Shown: positions 36,031 to 49,300 of the stretch, in pieces
Layout: each line of letters starts with the position of its first letter
How positions within the stretch are numbered: position 1 is the stretch's first letter
Source of the DNA: Tricholoma matsutake
Lineage: Eukaryota > Basidiomycota > Agaricomycetes > Agaricales > Tricholomataceae
DNA length: 64,000 nucleotides
Assembly (NCBI GenBank): GCA_026075535.2
Contig: AP026540.1
Location: forward strand, 5,084,001 to 5,148,000
Direction: 5' to 3'
Program-made: the position numbers and the translations under genes
Notes under the pieces: model-generated
Database searches by the model: none
What the model saw: only the letters and a program-made list of their open reading frames with translations
What the model was told of the DNA's origin: nothing

Positions 36031-39000
36031 ATGTCCCTTCGTCACTTGCCCCGCCAACAGGAGCGGGACCGTCCACACGATTCTACTCCAACTACTCATA
36101 CACATCCTCATCCACACTTGAATGGTGCTGCTAATACCATTCCTTCAACTCCTGGTGCCCTGTCAAATGGTTCCAACGCAATTGTATCCCCTGCTGGTGC
36201 GAACACCGCTATTCCCAATGGAGTAACTGCCACACCTTCAATAATCCATAAATTGAATATTGCAAATGAGCAGACGTGGCTTTTGATAGGTAAGTTACCG
36301 ATGCTCGTTGTACCCAATGCTGTGCAACCACAACTTATTTTATTTTATTTTTATTTTTTATTCCTGTTCAGGACGGGTTGCCGAGCAAATGGGTGACCTT
36401 GAACATGCCTTATCCGCATATGAAAATGCGTTGCGGCACAACCCGATGTCCCTGTCTGGCCTTACCCAAGTGGCAGGCATTGCTCGGATCAAGGAAAATT
36501 ATTCCAAGGTAAGCTTCACTTTTTTGCATAACCTCCGCGGATAAATGCGGATCGCCGTGGCCGTGCTTGTCATCTTAAGATCTCGATCTCATGACGTTTT
36601 TAGGCAGTTGATTACTTTCAACGTGTACTTGGTCTTCAAGAAGACAATGGTGAAGTCTGGAGCGCCTTGGGTTTGTCCTTTTTCTACAATCTCCTCTTCT
36701 TATCCTTCATCTTCTACTTCTTATTAGGTCACTGTTACCTCATGCAGGATGACCTTCAGAAGGCTTATTCCGCATACCAACAAGCTCTCTACCTGCTTCC
36801 CAACCCAAAGGTATCCTCTTCTCTTACACTTTACCATCCTTTTCATGTCCCTTACTCCTACACTTGTCACAAGGAGGACCCTAAACTCTGGTACGGAATT
36901 GGAATTCTTTATGATCGGTATGGTTCCCTCGATCATGCCGAAGAAGCCTTCTCTTCTGTCCTAAGAATGGATGGCGGTCAGTTCACTCTCTCTCTTCTTC
37001 ACATCCGACCGTCGTCTTGATTGATTGATAAAGAATTAGACTTCGACAAGACTAACGAAATCCTATTTCGTCTAGGAATCATCTACAAACAACAGGGAAA
37101 GTATGACGAGTCTCTTGCTTGTTTCGATCGCATCCTGCGGAGTCCGCCCAGCCCTCTGGCTCATGCAGACATCTGGTTCCAGATTGGTCATGTTTTTGAA
37201 CAGCAGAAAGATGTAAGCCTTCCTCGTTCTTTCAATTTTTGCCATTCTCCTTGACCCCGATGACTTAGCATGTTCGTGCAAAAGACGCCTACGAGCGTGT
37301 CGTTGCAGACAACCCAGGGCACGCAAAAGTCCTTCAACAGCTTGGCTGGTTGTATCATCAAGATGGTTCAACCTTCCAGAATCAAGATCTTGCCATTCAG
37401 TATCTCACTAAGAGTCTAGAGGCTGGTGAGATTATATCAAATGCTGCTCAATCAAAGACATTGATCATTTTTACAGATCCATCAGATGCCCAAAGTTGGT
37501 ATTTACTCGGTCGAGCATATATGGCAGGCCAAAAATACAACAAGGCGTACGAAGCTTACCAACAGGCTGTTTATCGAGATGGCCGCAATCCGACGTTTTG
37601 GTGCTCTATTGGGGTTTTATATTTCCAAATCAACCAGTTCCGAGATGCTCTCGACGCCTATTCACGGGCTATCCGCATCAACCCTTACATCTCCGAAGTA
37701 TGGTTTGATCTCGGCAGTCTTTACGAAAGTTGCAATAATCAGATTTCTGATGCCATTGATGCCTATGCACGGGCAAGCGAGCTAGATCCTAGCAACCCTG
37801 CAATCTCTCAGCGCCTACAGCTTCTCAAGACTGCGCAGGCCACAGGGGGCCAATTGCCAGCCGCTCCTGGTCCGCAAGATGTCCACCCGACTGCATATGC
37901 TAGTGCCGTGGTACCTCCCCACACATTGACTGGGCCACCATTATTGCTGCAGTCTTCGTCTCATCGCCCCGTATTTCGGACTGACTCTAGAGGTCCTTCG
38001 AATGAGATTGCGCTGCCTCCACCTTCTCAAGTCGGCCCAAGTCGCTCATCTCCAGGTCCATTCAGGGGTGGACCGCCTCCTCCCGTTGTACTCGATGAAG
38101 CTCGTCATGTACCATCTCATACACCGTTGGCGCCAATGGAAGTCGATCGTCCTCATGGCCGAGACTATCCTGGTGTTCCCCGAGAGCCACCCAGCCGTGG
38201 TCCTCTTGGTCACCAAAACCTTCTTCTCCAGCATCCCATCCCACAGCAACAAGCTCGTGTTGAGGAGCTGAGGACCGATGTTCACACTCATCACCAAGAA
38301 TCCTACTTCACTCGACCTCGACCATCAACCCGATCCCCGTCACCGCATGTTCATCACATGAGCCGTGCGCGTTCCCCGCCACCGCCACCGTTCCAAAGCT
38401 ACCCTCCTCGTCAACCTGTCGGCCCAGCCCAGCCGAGTGCTGTGCCCTCACAGCGCTCTCCGCGCTCTTATCCAGGTAGGCACGAAACTAGCCGCTCTGT
38501 CGATATAGATGGCATTTGGGATCGTCGTCATGTGCCCGCTGAACATCGTGGTGAGGGAGAGCGACGTCCGAGGCACGGCGTCGAATATCCGCCGCAACAC
38601 GCGTCACAACAACCTCCTCCTTTCTACTCCCCAAGATCGCCAGTTCCCGGCAGTCATCGACCACACTCTCCCCCGGAGCCATCTCCACGATCGCACCCTA
38701 CTCGATATTGGGAAAATAAGGCTCCCGTACCTGCTTCAACTACCCATGCTGTCCCGGGCAGGGTTTCACCTCCACCTCCACCTCCCTCGCACTCAGAACA
38801 CGCAGGTCGCCGATATGACCCACGATATGATGCTCGCGAAACACGGGATTACGAGACTGAGCCGCGACCCGACACCCGCAATTATGCCGGATCTCCGGAA
38901 GGGCTTCGAAACTCTACTCGCAACCCTGCGCATATCGTTGTTGCAAGCAGTACTCGGGAGTCGGAGAGTCCACGCTTATCTGAATCAAAGGAGCGACGTC

Positions 39001-40001
39001 GCCGGCCCGCAAAGGACAAGGAACCCGAACAACTTCCCGCCCCCGCCCAGGACGGACCCCCGAAAAGGGAGAGGAAACGGAGAGCTCCATCCAAGCGTTC
39101 TAAGGAAGAACAAAATGGGTCAGAGACTCCGAAGTCGTACAGTACGGACCGAGCAGGCCCATCTAATCTTCCTGGATCTTTCAAGCTACATGGATATCCA
39201 AAAGGACCTGGATCTCCCGAGGTCAGCTCAAATGGTTCTGGGTCTTCTCGTTCAGTACAGCCATCGCCTACCAGTGCGACTCCACACCCTCCTGCTAGAG
39301 TCGTTGACGAGGACTATGACGAGGGAGTTACTGATGCACTAATGAGTCTCGCGTCGTATCGTGCGCCAGACTTGGCTGCTGATCCCTCTCACTCTCCCTC
39401 CGGTAGCAGGCACAGCGATCCATCTCCTCGACCTGCACCCCACCGCAATTCTGTTTCCTCGACCAGAAGCCATGTATCACCCCCCATGCCACCAGCTTCT
39501 CTCAAACGACCTCTTAGTCCAGGCCCAGAGGATGTATTGGATAACAAGCGTTCCAGAATGGATGGTGTCAAGCGTCGCGTATCTTCCCCGACAGGTGGTA
39601 GGGGTACTCCGCTTCCTTCCTCGCGACCATCGCCTATTCCCTTCAGAACCCAGCCAACGTCTCATTCGCCTGAAGCGCGGCAGCCCCTTGATCCGTATCC
39701 GCCACCAAGTCCACCTCTGCCTGCAGTCTTACCCCCACATCCTCGGCCTGTTGGAGCGGGGTTGTCGTCACATGGTAGTACTTCAGGTCCGATCGCGCTG
39801 CCCCCGATTGCCACGTTGTCACCACCCTCCACCGTCCATTCTCCGACTGATCGAGATCGCGATGAGAGAATGCAAGTTGATGGGCATCGTTCGACTTCGC
39901 CACCATCACGCACCAAGGGGTCAGAAGGTGCTTCTTCGAGGTCACCACCTGTAAAGCATACCCCTTCACCATCTTCAGAGAAGAAGGATCCAGGCCCTTA
40001 G
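36031..40001 (+). CDS. SSN6: Ssn6/Cyc8 general transcriptional corepressor (TPR protein)
   Basis: Eight exons (36031-36289, 36372-36508, 36604-36670, 36728-36810, 36874-36976, 37040-37212, 37269-37425, 37477-40001) give 1,167 residues. About ten tetratricopeptide repeats occupy residues 75-430; examples are VAEQMGDLEHALSAYENAL, GHCYLMQDDLQKAYSAYQQA, WFQIGHVFEQQKD and WYLLGRAYMAGQKYNKAYEA. The remaining 730 residues, mostly in the last exon, are Pro/Ser/Arg/His-rich and disordered, with basic clusters (KRERKRRAPSKRSK). In yeast Ssn6 pairs with Tup1, and its first TPRs bind Tup1 while others bind DNA-binding repressors (family knowledge). Each early exon carries roughly one TPR unit. Length is close to yeast Ssn6 (966), with a longer tail. 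Confidence 0.94.
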
Positions 40002-41254
40002 ACGTGCTGACTTGGCTTTCCGTGATTTCGTCACAAAAATGTGTTATGCTCTTGTCTCCCTATTATCTTTCTTTCACCCACATTTTGAATGTATATGAAT
40101 CTTCCTCAAATCATTGATTTCCTGTTGTACGACTTGTATGCATCGCAAATTCATTCAGTAGAGCCACCACGGTTGAGATGAGATGCCTTCTTATGTATTT
40201 GTACACATCAGTTGATCGAGCGGTCTTCACAGGACGCGTGAATAACCCAAGTGCAACAGGGACCCAGGGTGTCAGGATGGTAGCAATCTGTCCGTGATCT
40301 CTGCTGACTAGTGAAAGTTGGCTCTAAAACTGATCCGTACAATGCCCACATGCTCGGTCAGTCATTCATTGATCTTCTCCGCTGCGCCGAAGCTCGGTGG
40401 CAAAAAAAAAACAAAGCCGGCAAACATCGACAACTGTACAATCCCTGAATTTGATCTCCTGTTCTGGTCAAAGGACAATGGATACAAACAAAAGAAGTAT
40501 TCAAGATCGACTGATGCCACGCGGTGTAGTGCGATAAATAACTTCTGCAATCCCGGCGGCAAGAAAGATTCGAAGCGGATATTGCGTGATAGCTGGGCGC
40601 TAACTGTAACCATCTCTGAAGTCGATCTTTGTACTTGGCATGGATACACGAGGCCCCCCTTCATGAAGCACCCCCAGCACGACCTTTCTTGATTGGCCTC
40701 CAATGACGATACCATTGGCTCTTCTTGCTAGCAGTAGATGGATCTTGCTCCACCTGTTGATCCCTCTGTCGTAGGCATCATCCGACTGATTCGAAGCCAT
40801 CGAATCATCCATGGTATAAATAAAAAGACCGTGTTGCACGGGTGCTGAGTCCCGCGACAGGGGGCAATTCGCTACTTTAATGCTTGTCACGGCAAGACAC
40901 TAGTAGAAGACATCGGTCCGATGTGGAGCATCTCATTGTGCGAGAACTTTCAGACAGGGATTTTGCATGTGCCGTCACGAGCACCTGGGAATAGCAGTCG
41001 AACCAGAGTAATAACCACCGAGAACAATTGATACCTGAAGCTTGGAGAAGTTTAATCCCAGAAAAGCTAGTTGTTTGGCGATGTCAGCAGAGGACAAGGA
41101 CATGTTGTAGCAGTCATTGAGATGGTCGTTGCATAAACTGAGTATGTGTATAATTTTGTTCAAGTTGCACGTTTGGATTTCGTGGAAAAAATCTGGTCAA
41201 AATTTTTGAGTCCTCACCTGTCCTCACACACCTCGTTCTGCTTATGTCGATGTC
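40002..41254. other. Intergenic region between SSN6 and ERF4
   Basis: These 1.25 kb hold the 3' flank of SSN6 and the promoter of ERF4. Open frames at 40318-40692 (+) and 40890-40600 (-) overlap each other and have no recognisable domain. I see no tRNA, repeat or structured element. Confidence 0.5.
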
Positions 41255-42560
41255 ATGATTTCAGAACCTGAACACACCGAAGCTGGACCCATACAGCCTT
41301 ACAGCCAAGCTGATGTTCCAGATGCACAGGAAATTGGACACTCATTGCAGGCAACTGCGCTGCACGCACCTGTAGACGACACAACGAACATCGCAGGGCA
41401 TAGGCTCTCCTCGAACGAATCTATAGTTTTGCAGGAGCAGACTATGGTTGCAGGTGTAGAAGATAATGTAGAGAAACAAGAGGCATCTCAACCTATCAAA
41501 AGACAGCCGAGGATTGTAGATGGCGAATTTGCAGAGGAAGGCATTGTACATTCCGATCCACTTCGCAACCCTCGACCCACACATTTCTCGACTGACCCGA
41601 AGGAGGAACAGGACGTGACAATAGTAGAGGAGGAATTGGACGTTGTAAACTCAAATGGTCATGCTCTTTATCCCGACATGGACACGAAGCCGTCCCATGT
41701 TGCTTCCAAGCGTGCCTCCCATCTTCGTTTAGACTTCAAACCGCCCTCTCCTCAGCCTTGGGAGATAGTAGACTCCCCGAATGAGGAGAGTCGCGAAGAC
41801 CCCCGAGGTTTCTACTCTGTAGGAGCTCAGAAGTTTTCCGGTGTTCAAAGTGCAAGGTGCGTACTGAGAAAATTGATTTTATTCATGTCCGAACGTTGTG
41901 TGGTAGGCTTGCCCGCCCGTTGATACCCAAATCGTCGTATTATTTCGGACCTCCCCCTTCAGATTCAGCATTCGGTACCCCTCCAACCGGTCAAATAGGC
42001 GTACACCATCCTCGAGAGATCATTCGAATAGAACGAGATTACACTGGCGGCGAGCTTACACAGTTTGCCCCGATCTACCCGCTTGAACTTGAGGGTCGAG
42101 TACGTATGGTGTTTGTCCGTTTGCCATGACTATGTAATAATGGAGCGATAGATTAACCCCACCCAGTTCCTGGAATCCATTAACGCCATCAACGAGCTTC
42201 TCATTTCTGCACACAGCCTTCACCATTCATTTATGGACAACATGCTAGCTGTGTTCAGTCTTCAACTATCCAAGCTTTTTTTGACGTCGCATTATGACAA
42301 GGTAAAAACGCCAGGCTGGCCGCGTCTACTATGATGTACTCATGGGCCGGTTGTTCAGGAGATGGCGCGTCTTCGATACCTATTTGAGGATCTAAACGCC
42401 GGCCTATACAATCCAGTCGGACTTAATATCATATGGCCTCGGGATGTGGCGTTTCTATTTGTACGTCGTCAGGAGTCTGCTCATTGTGCGTCAAACTCAT
42501 TTCCGATCATTAACGTGTGTTCCTGGCCCGCGTGCACAGCTCGAAATCGAGTACTACTAA
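41255..42560 (+). CDS. ERF4: Erf4-type subunit of the Ras palmitoyltransferase (Golgin-A7/GCP16 family)
   Basis: Five exons (41255-41856, 41907-42099, 42152-42301, 42359-42460, 42540-42560) give 355 residues. Residues 1-230 are acidic, polar and probably disordered. The conserved Erf4 domain follows: IIRIERDYTGGELTQFAP, LELEGRINPTQFLESINAIN, LISAHSLHHSF, a helical segment, then LNAGLYNPVGLNIIWPRDV and the C-terminus LFLEIEYY. The last exon is only 21 nt (LEIEYY-stop) and is needed to complete the family's conserved end. Erf4 stabilises the DHHC enzyme Erf2 at the ER or Golgi and so supports Ras palmitoylation (family knowledge). The Erf2 partner is not in this window. Confidence 0.92.
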
Positions 42561-43470
42561 TTTCATTTAGGATCGATATGAACGAGACTTAATAATAGTG
42601 AACCCCTCAGTGATCTTTCTGGTCAACTTCTAGCCACAATCACACTTTCCTTTCAGGCATCCAGCACATATGCTTCTCGCCACATCTCGTGGATACCTGG
42701 TTCCCTGGACGTCTCTAATACCCGGCATGCGCCTTTCGATATTTGTATTATAAAAGCTATCGCCTCGCGTTTTCACAGCAACGCATCGTATAATGAATAT
42801 GGCAGTTTCCATTTTGATAAGGTTTCTGACTGTTTCTGATCATGAAATTGATATCCCGACGGGAACGCACGCGGGGGATTATGTCAGCGACGTCTACGAG
42901 GATGAAGGACCGTAATCTTGGCGGCTGCGCGTTCGGCCGAAAATCGGCGGTCGCAACCATCGTTATAATTGATATCTGATAATGTGTGGATGCCAAGGCA
43001 TTGGAAGGGCTTTGGAATGATGTACATTGTGCACATAGTGCAAACTTGAAGCTATGCTGGTAGCTTAAGTTGGGGCCCCGGGGTGAGCAATTCTCCGTTC
43101 TTCTCTGCATTGGAAATTCGCGATCAACGTCGGTGAAGGGAAGATTGCCGTGCCGAAGCTGACGTCCTCATCTGCCGTTGTGTCCTGCCAAGTTTTGGCG
43201 TTTGTTCGGAGGCACACCAAGTATGTTGGAGATGTGATTTTCTGAATAAAGCTTGATAGAATATAACATGAAGAGATCTTTTTTTGTGAGACATATAGTC
43301 GAAAGCTGGGACTGAATGTCGGCTCGTAATTCAGGGGTCGTGACTTTGTGTTGACTGATTTGTCATGAGAGAGTGAGACCCAAAAGAATCTTTCCTCCTT
43401 CCTCCCCACGTCGTCCCCGACTCCTCGATATCCTCAAACCATCATCTCCTCATCCTATCCGACCTCTATC
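42561..43470. other. Intergenic region upstream of the bZIP gene
   Basis: These 910 bp contain no gene I can support. The last 80 bp before the bZIP ATG are strongly pyrimidine-rich (repeated CTCC and TCCT), typical of a fungal core promoter or leader. Minus-strand frames here lack domains. Confidence 0.5.
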
Positions 43471-45213
43471 ATGGAGCCTTTCGTAGATAATCCCCCTCTC
43501 TGGGATCTCTCTCATGCTTCTTCTTTCTCACAGCTTGCAGACGATGATTTCTTGGCTCTTCTTCAAAAACAGTTCCCTACGGAGGGTGCTTCCAATCTTA
43601 GTTATCCAGATGCAGTCAATCCACAGAGCATCTCGCGCTATTCTCTTGCAAGCATGACCCCTCCCTCCGAAGATAGCAGCCCCAGTCCAGATCCTGCCAA
43701 CGACGATGGTGCTGACCCTGCTCTTAAGCGAAAGGCCAGCGACGATAGCATGGAAGGAGGTCCTAGTCAGAAGACACAACACACTGGTTAGTCTCTTTTC
43801 GTTCTAAGGTTCAGCTTGACAAGTCATATGTATCCTATCTCTAGCAAACAGCAAAAAGTCGATCACAGTTCCTAGGCGCAAGTCCACGGGTACTTCTGGT
43901 CCTGTACGTACTTGGTCCTGTATCAAATTTGGACCTTCTTAAAATATATCTTTAGCCCAAGGATGAGACCCGATTGTTGAAGCGCAAGGAACAGAATCGT
44001 GCCGCACAGCGCGCCTTCAGGGAACGTAAAGAAAAACATGTTAAAGATGTAGGCTGACCTTTGTATATCGTGTGCACAATCTTCAAGTACTCATCGTCCT
44101 CACCCCTAGTTGGAAGACAAAGTAGCTGCACTGGAGGCCAAGAATGAACAGGCTATATCTGAGAACGAGAATCTGCGTGATCTATTATCCCGACTTCAGA
44201 ACGAGAATCTGTCGCTCAAGCAGTCCTCGTTCACTTTTTCTGTACCTAAATCCGCCAGTGGCAATAGCCCCGAAAAGGCCCAAGCTTCGACCTCATTCGC
44301 CTCCCAGTCGCCTGTATTTCCATCGACATCTCGCCCCCTAGCTTCTTCTCCCGTAGCTTCTTCTCCCCGTACATCACCCAACCTTGCAAATCCTCTCGAG
44401 TGGAGTTCACTGACTACTTTTGATCCTGCTGTCCTTAACTTGCTGGATGATAGCCCACAGCAAACTGCGACAGATGGTGCCATGCAGATGGACTTTGGCT
44501 TTGGCTCCAACACCGGCCTATCTGCCCATACACCCTACACAACCATCGCAAGCAACCCCATGTTCATATCATTTGCATCGACGTTCGATACAGAGTCATC
44601 CCCAAGCAGTAACACCGATTCTAACAGCTTTTCAAATTTTGACCTAAGCGGATTGACATCGTGGCCAACACCTAACAGTGCGCACGACGGATCGTTAGAT
44701 GATTTGTTGGCAGGGTACATGCAACGTGGCCCAGTCGATTACCCGTTCCTACCGCCCAGTTCCACAGCCTCGGAAAGCCCCGTGGCACATCATGCTAATC
44801 ATACAAGCTCAATTGCTGCATCTCACTCTCCCTCCTTTTCTTCCACTTCGTCGCCTTCGTCCTCGGTGTCCGACCCTTTGTTCGACACTCACCGGGATAG
44901 CTCATCGTCCGAGTCTGATATCGGTCATGAGATTCACAACGAGAAAGAATGCCCGAAGACCAAGGGAGAATTCGCGAAGCGTATAGAAGATGAAGGACCT
45001 TCGCCTTTCGCCCCGAAGATTAGGAAGAGTACTGATGCAATGCTAGGGAGTATGATCATGTGCGAGGGCACAATGTTCCCCAAAACCCAACTGAGCGATA
45101 AGAATGTGGAAGTCCTCAAGGCATGGCGAAGCATCACATCGAATCCTCAATTCAAGGTTCGTTTTCCCGAGCGATACAAGAATATGAATGTTAAATTTGT
45201 TCAAGGATATTGA
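43471..45213 (+). CDS. AP-1-like bZIP transcription factor (Yap1/Pap1 type)
   Basis: Four exons (43471-43786, 43845-43903, 43956-44048, 44110-45213) give 523 residues. The basic region RKEQNRAAQRAFRERKEKHV carries the NxxAQxxFR signature of fungal AP-1/Pap1 factors. The leucine zipper follows over the intron junction (LEDKVAALEAKNEQ, LRDLLSRLQNENLSL). The middle is Ser/Thr/Pro-rich. The C-terminal 100 residues hold ECPKTKGEF, MIMCEGTMFPKTQLS and NVEVLKAWRSITSNPQFK. This region resembles the redox-sensing domain of Yap1/Pap1, but the whole protein has just these two Cys and no N-terminal Cys cluster. A thiol switch, if present, must use only this pair. The likely role is oxidative-stress response; the target genes are not indicated. 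Confidence 0.88.
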
Positions 45214-46315
45214 CGTTAATGAACTATGCACTGAATTCACCAACAAAGCAAGATGTGACGGGACAAAAGTGGTTCTGGAACCGCAAGGTGTTGATCATAT
45301 TATCAAAAGTCTATCGTCAATGAAGAAATAATGCGGTTCGAGACAAGCTTAATTCTGGACGGCCTGCTCCGTCGCTGTAGAATCAGTTCCGACTGGACCC
45401 CGCGGACCCATCCACCTTTGGTAGAGAGGGTGGTCTGCTTCAGGAGGGCACCAGGGTACATTTTCATTATACGATAAGTTCTCACTGTATTACTACAAAC
45501 CGCAACGTGTTCGATGAGAGGTGTGGTCTACGTTTATCGGGCGAAAGGAATGCGTTACATCCGTTCTGGGTTGACCTCCATCCGCTGGTGCACAAGGTGC
45601 TATTGCGACGATGCCGGGGCTCGTTTGTGGTTATAATATAATTATCACTTCGCTTTCGTGGTTGTATTTTGTGTTATATAGTTATTCTCCCGTTTGCAAA
45701 ATCATGACTCTTGACATGGAGAAGTCGGGCTGGTCTGAGACAAGTTTATCTAGTATCGTGTCTCTTACTGTCTACGTATAATGTTAGGAGCTTTCTTCTG
45801 TCCAAACATGGAGATGCGTGTTGGCGCTGTCAGCGTGACTTATATAACCTGCGCAATCAGTCATATTCGTATACCATCATATCTCAACATCTGCTGCAAT
45901 TGTCAGCCGATGAACTGTGTCCAAACCGATATGTATATGACAGCATGGGTATCATGTCAAACAGAAGTTTCTGCTTCGCCTAATCTTGACTCATATATAT
46001 ATATATATATATCTGGCTCGACGGTCAAGTGGGCTAGTCGAACGCTTTCCCTACGTACTTGGGTTGTTTAAGTCGACATCCAGGAGCTTTAGCAATACAG
46101 GTACTCTTGGTCATTTATGGACGCTTACAATGCGCCCATTGACACAGTTGTCTTGAGAACAAGGATGTTATTAGTTTTGCACCGAGCTCGAGAGCTATGC
46201 AAGCAAAGCAATTGACGATTAGATGATTTATCTTTACAACACAAAAAATACACGAATGTCACGGTCGAGAAATGTACAAAATAATGCCCTTATAAAGTAG
46301 TGAAAAGGAAAAGGT
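45214..46315. other. Convergent intergenic region with a short AT microsatellite
   Basis: These 1.1 kb hold the 3' flanks of the bZIP and SNF2 genes. An (AT)n run of about ten units lies at about 45993-46012. No gene or conserved structure is visible. Confidence 0.55.
45993..46012. repeat. (AT)n microsatellite
   Basis: A perfect dinucleotide run of about ten AT units. Confidence 0.9.
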
Positions 46316-49300
46316 TCATTCGTCATCGCTAGGTGTCAGGTATTCCTCATCACTGATAACCTGCTTACGGCCAGCACTCCTGCTCCTGGCTGGTGGCAGA
46401 CGTTCATCTTCATCCATGGGAGTCAATGCTGAATCATAGGAACCTGACACAGAACCAGTTCCGGTGACAGGGGCACCTGGCAGCCCCGAACCAACAAAGA
46501 CTCGCTCAAACGCAGCATTGAACACCTTCTCCATCTCTTCGGCGTCAATGTACACCCATGAACCCTCCTGATTGTACGTTCGGGCGTTGTTGAACATGAG
46601 TTTCCAGTCATCTCGATATGCTTGCACAGTCTTATAATGACCGCTGTTGGCGCGTTTTCTAAGATGAGACATAGCGATGGGTTGTGTGATCAACTGGTAA
46701 TAGTCGGGATAATCCTTGACGCTGTTCAGTAAGCAGTAAAGATCCTGCCTGACCCAAAGAAGTACTTACTCGTTTGTCAGGTAGTTCCCGGAAGAGTTCA
46801 CAACGTTTTCTACCAGTCTCATCCTCACATGCGAGTACTGCACGATGACACTCTGCAAACCCTTTCTTCATCTGCTCGCGAACGTTAGCAGGAAGCTCGC
46901 CATTGTTTGATTTTGTCTTCCGCCGTTTCACCTAACAATATCTCCATAAGCACTGCAAATATAATGGAGCAAACTATTACCTGGTCAGGTTCTTCCTCAT
47001 CATCTCCGTTAACAGAAGGTGTGACTGATAATGACTTCATACCACGCTTCCGTTTTGATCCGGCGTTGGGCTCGTAATCAGTTGCCTTGCCCTTGCCTTT
47101 TTTGCCCTTCCGTCCACGAGTCGTGTCGACATCTGATGCAGGAGTACCCCGACGAGACATCTCTACGTCTTTGAGAAGTTTGTTCGCGACCCGCCTTTCT
47201 TTCCTTTCTCGCGCTCGATCGGTCAACTCTTGGAGATCTTCTCCCTCCTCCAAAGCCTGGAATTGATGTAAATTTCTTGGGGATCATGCTCCAGCGGAAA
47301 GTAAAACATACCATAGCCCACGCGTCGTCGCTGAGGCCATCATTATAGCTGACAATGTTTCTTCGGCGCTGACCACGGCCTTCTGCCGTCTCATCTATCT
47401 CCTTAACCTCAAACGGCTCGTCAGTCTGATAACACTCTGGCAGCTCTTCTAGTTGAACAAGTGAGGGAAGAGGCTTGCCCCGCTTGCCCTGGGCGCGCCA
47501 ATTCTCCATCGCTTCTCGCTCTCTCTTGATATCCATTTCTGCGTAAACAAGAGCTTCTTCGTCGCTGCGAGAGATCAAAGCATTAAGCTCATCATCATTC
47601 ATGTCACCAGCCTCTTCATTTTCCTCCTCTTGATCAGCCTCAAGAATCGAACGCTAGATAAATTTAATATCAGAACAGTCTCTACAACCAGCAGAAACAA
47701 CTCACAAGCAGCTCTTCCTGTTCTTCTTGTGTAGATTTATTATCGAAACGGCCAGCTTGAATGACTTTGTCGTCGATGTCTAGCTTGTATCGAGCACGCT
47801 GGTACATTGCCTCTTCAACACTTTTCTCGGTGATGAATCGCAGGATGAGCACGGCTCTAGTCTGGCCAATACGATGCGCGCGATCCTGTGCTTGTAGATC
47901 GGCATGAGGATTCCTGTGTCAGATACATATTAAGACTGCAAAGTAAGCCGCCGTGAGCCATTAACTCACCAATCGCTGTCAAATCTAGTCGGTTGCAAGA
48001 TCAGCCAAACACGTACGCTACCAGCTATGATTCTATAACTCACATGATGACTGTATCAGCTGTCTGTAAGTTCAGACCCAAACCACCAGCCCTCGTCGAC
48101 AAGATAAACACCTTGTACTCCGAGTCCCTGGCATTGAACAGTTGCACAAACGAAGCGCGCTCTTCCGTTTTCGTGCCACCATCTAACCGAAGATACGCCC
48201 AACCCATCATCTTCAGGAAGTCTTCCATGATGTCCATGACTTTCGTCATTTGGAAAAAGATGAGCACCTGCACAGGATCAGATAATGCAACAGTAGTCAA
48301 AGGATAGTCGACTCGCTCTATGACCAGTAGCGAAGAACTTGGGGAGGATGCGATTGAGTAATTCGAGCTTGCCAGATGTGCGCACAAGTTTATCGTCGAT
48401 GAAACCGCTGGGGCTGACTTTATCTTCCACACTCTCGAACAAGAAAGGGTGCTGGCAAATCTTTCGAAGCTGCATGAGCTCATTACTCAATCCTTTGACA
48501 CCTCCAGATTTGCTGTTCAAAGGCTCAGGCGGATAGCAGAATCGAGACGTAGGCACTCACCCCTTGTTGTCCTTCCCATCCGCAATCATCTTGTGCTTCT
48601 TCATTTGCTTGTACAGTTGGCTCTGAAGTGCGCTCATCCTCACTTTGATAACCTTCTCGACCTTATCTGGCAATTCACTCTCTACATCCTTCTTCAGCCT
48701 CCTTAGCAAGAAAGGTCGCAGCACCTTGTGTAGGCGACGAATGATCAGTAGCGCCTCTTCTTCGTTGAGCTCTATCTTGTCTCCAGTACCCGAGTTGGCA
48801 AAGGGCGTGTTAAACCATTCGTCAAAAGACTTGACAGAGTTGAAAATCTTGGGAAGCACAAAGTTGAGCAAAGCCCACAGTTCGGGAAGGTTGTTTTGCA
48901 AAGGTGTTCCTGTAAGAATGAGGCGGTACCGGGAATGATAATATGTGGTGAGGGTCTGAGCTAGTTTACTTTGTGTGTTCTTCATACGATGACCCTCATC
49001 TAAACGACATGGATCACTTAGCATACTAGCCACCAAACCTAACTATATACTCACCAATGATCATATGCACCCATTTAAGTTTACTCAAGTGCGGACGATC
49101 CTTGATGATATATTCATATGTCGTCAACAGCACCTGGAACTGGCCAACGCGCAGATCACCCTGAAGAGCCCGCCGCTGAGCTGGGTTGCCTTTGTACGAT
49201 ACTGCCTTGATAGCGGGTGCCCACTTGGCGAACTCTCCAGACCAGTTCGTCATGGTGGACAGAGGGACAACCACGAGGTAGGGCCCTCGCTGGCGCTTCA

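Noticed and set aside
38002..39954. Long alternative frames within the SSN6 3' exon
   Set aside because: They are shadows of the Pro/Ser/Arg-rich coding sequence, which keeps other frames open because of its base composition.
40318..40890. Overlapping frames on both strands between SSN6 and ERF4
   Set aside because: They mirror each other, have no recognisable motif and contain homopolymer runs typical of untranslated DNA.
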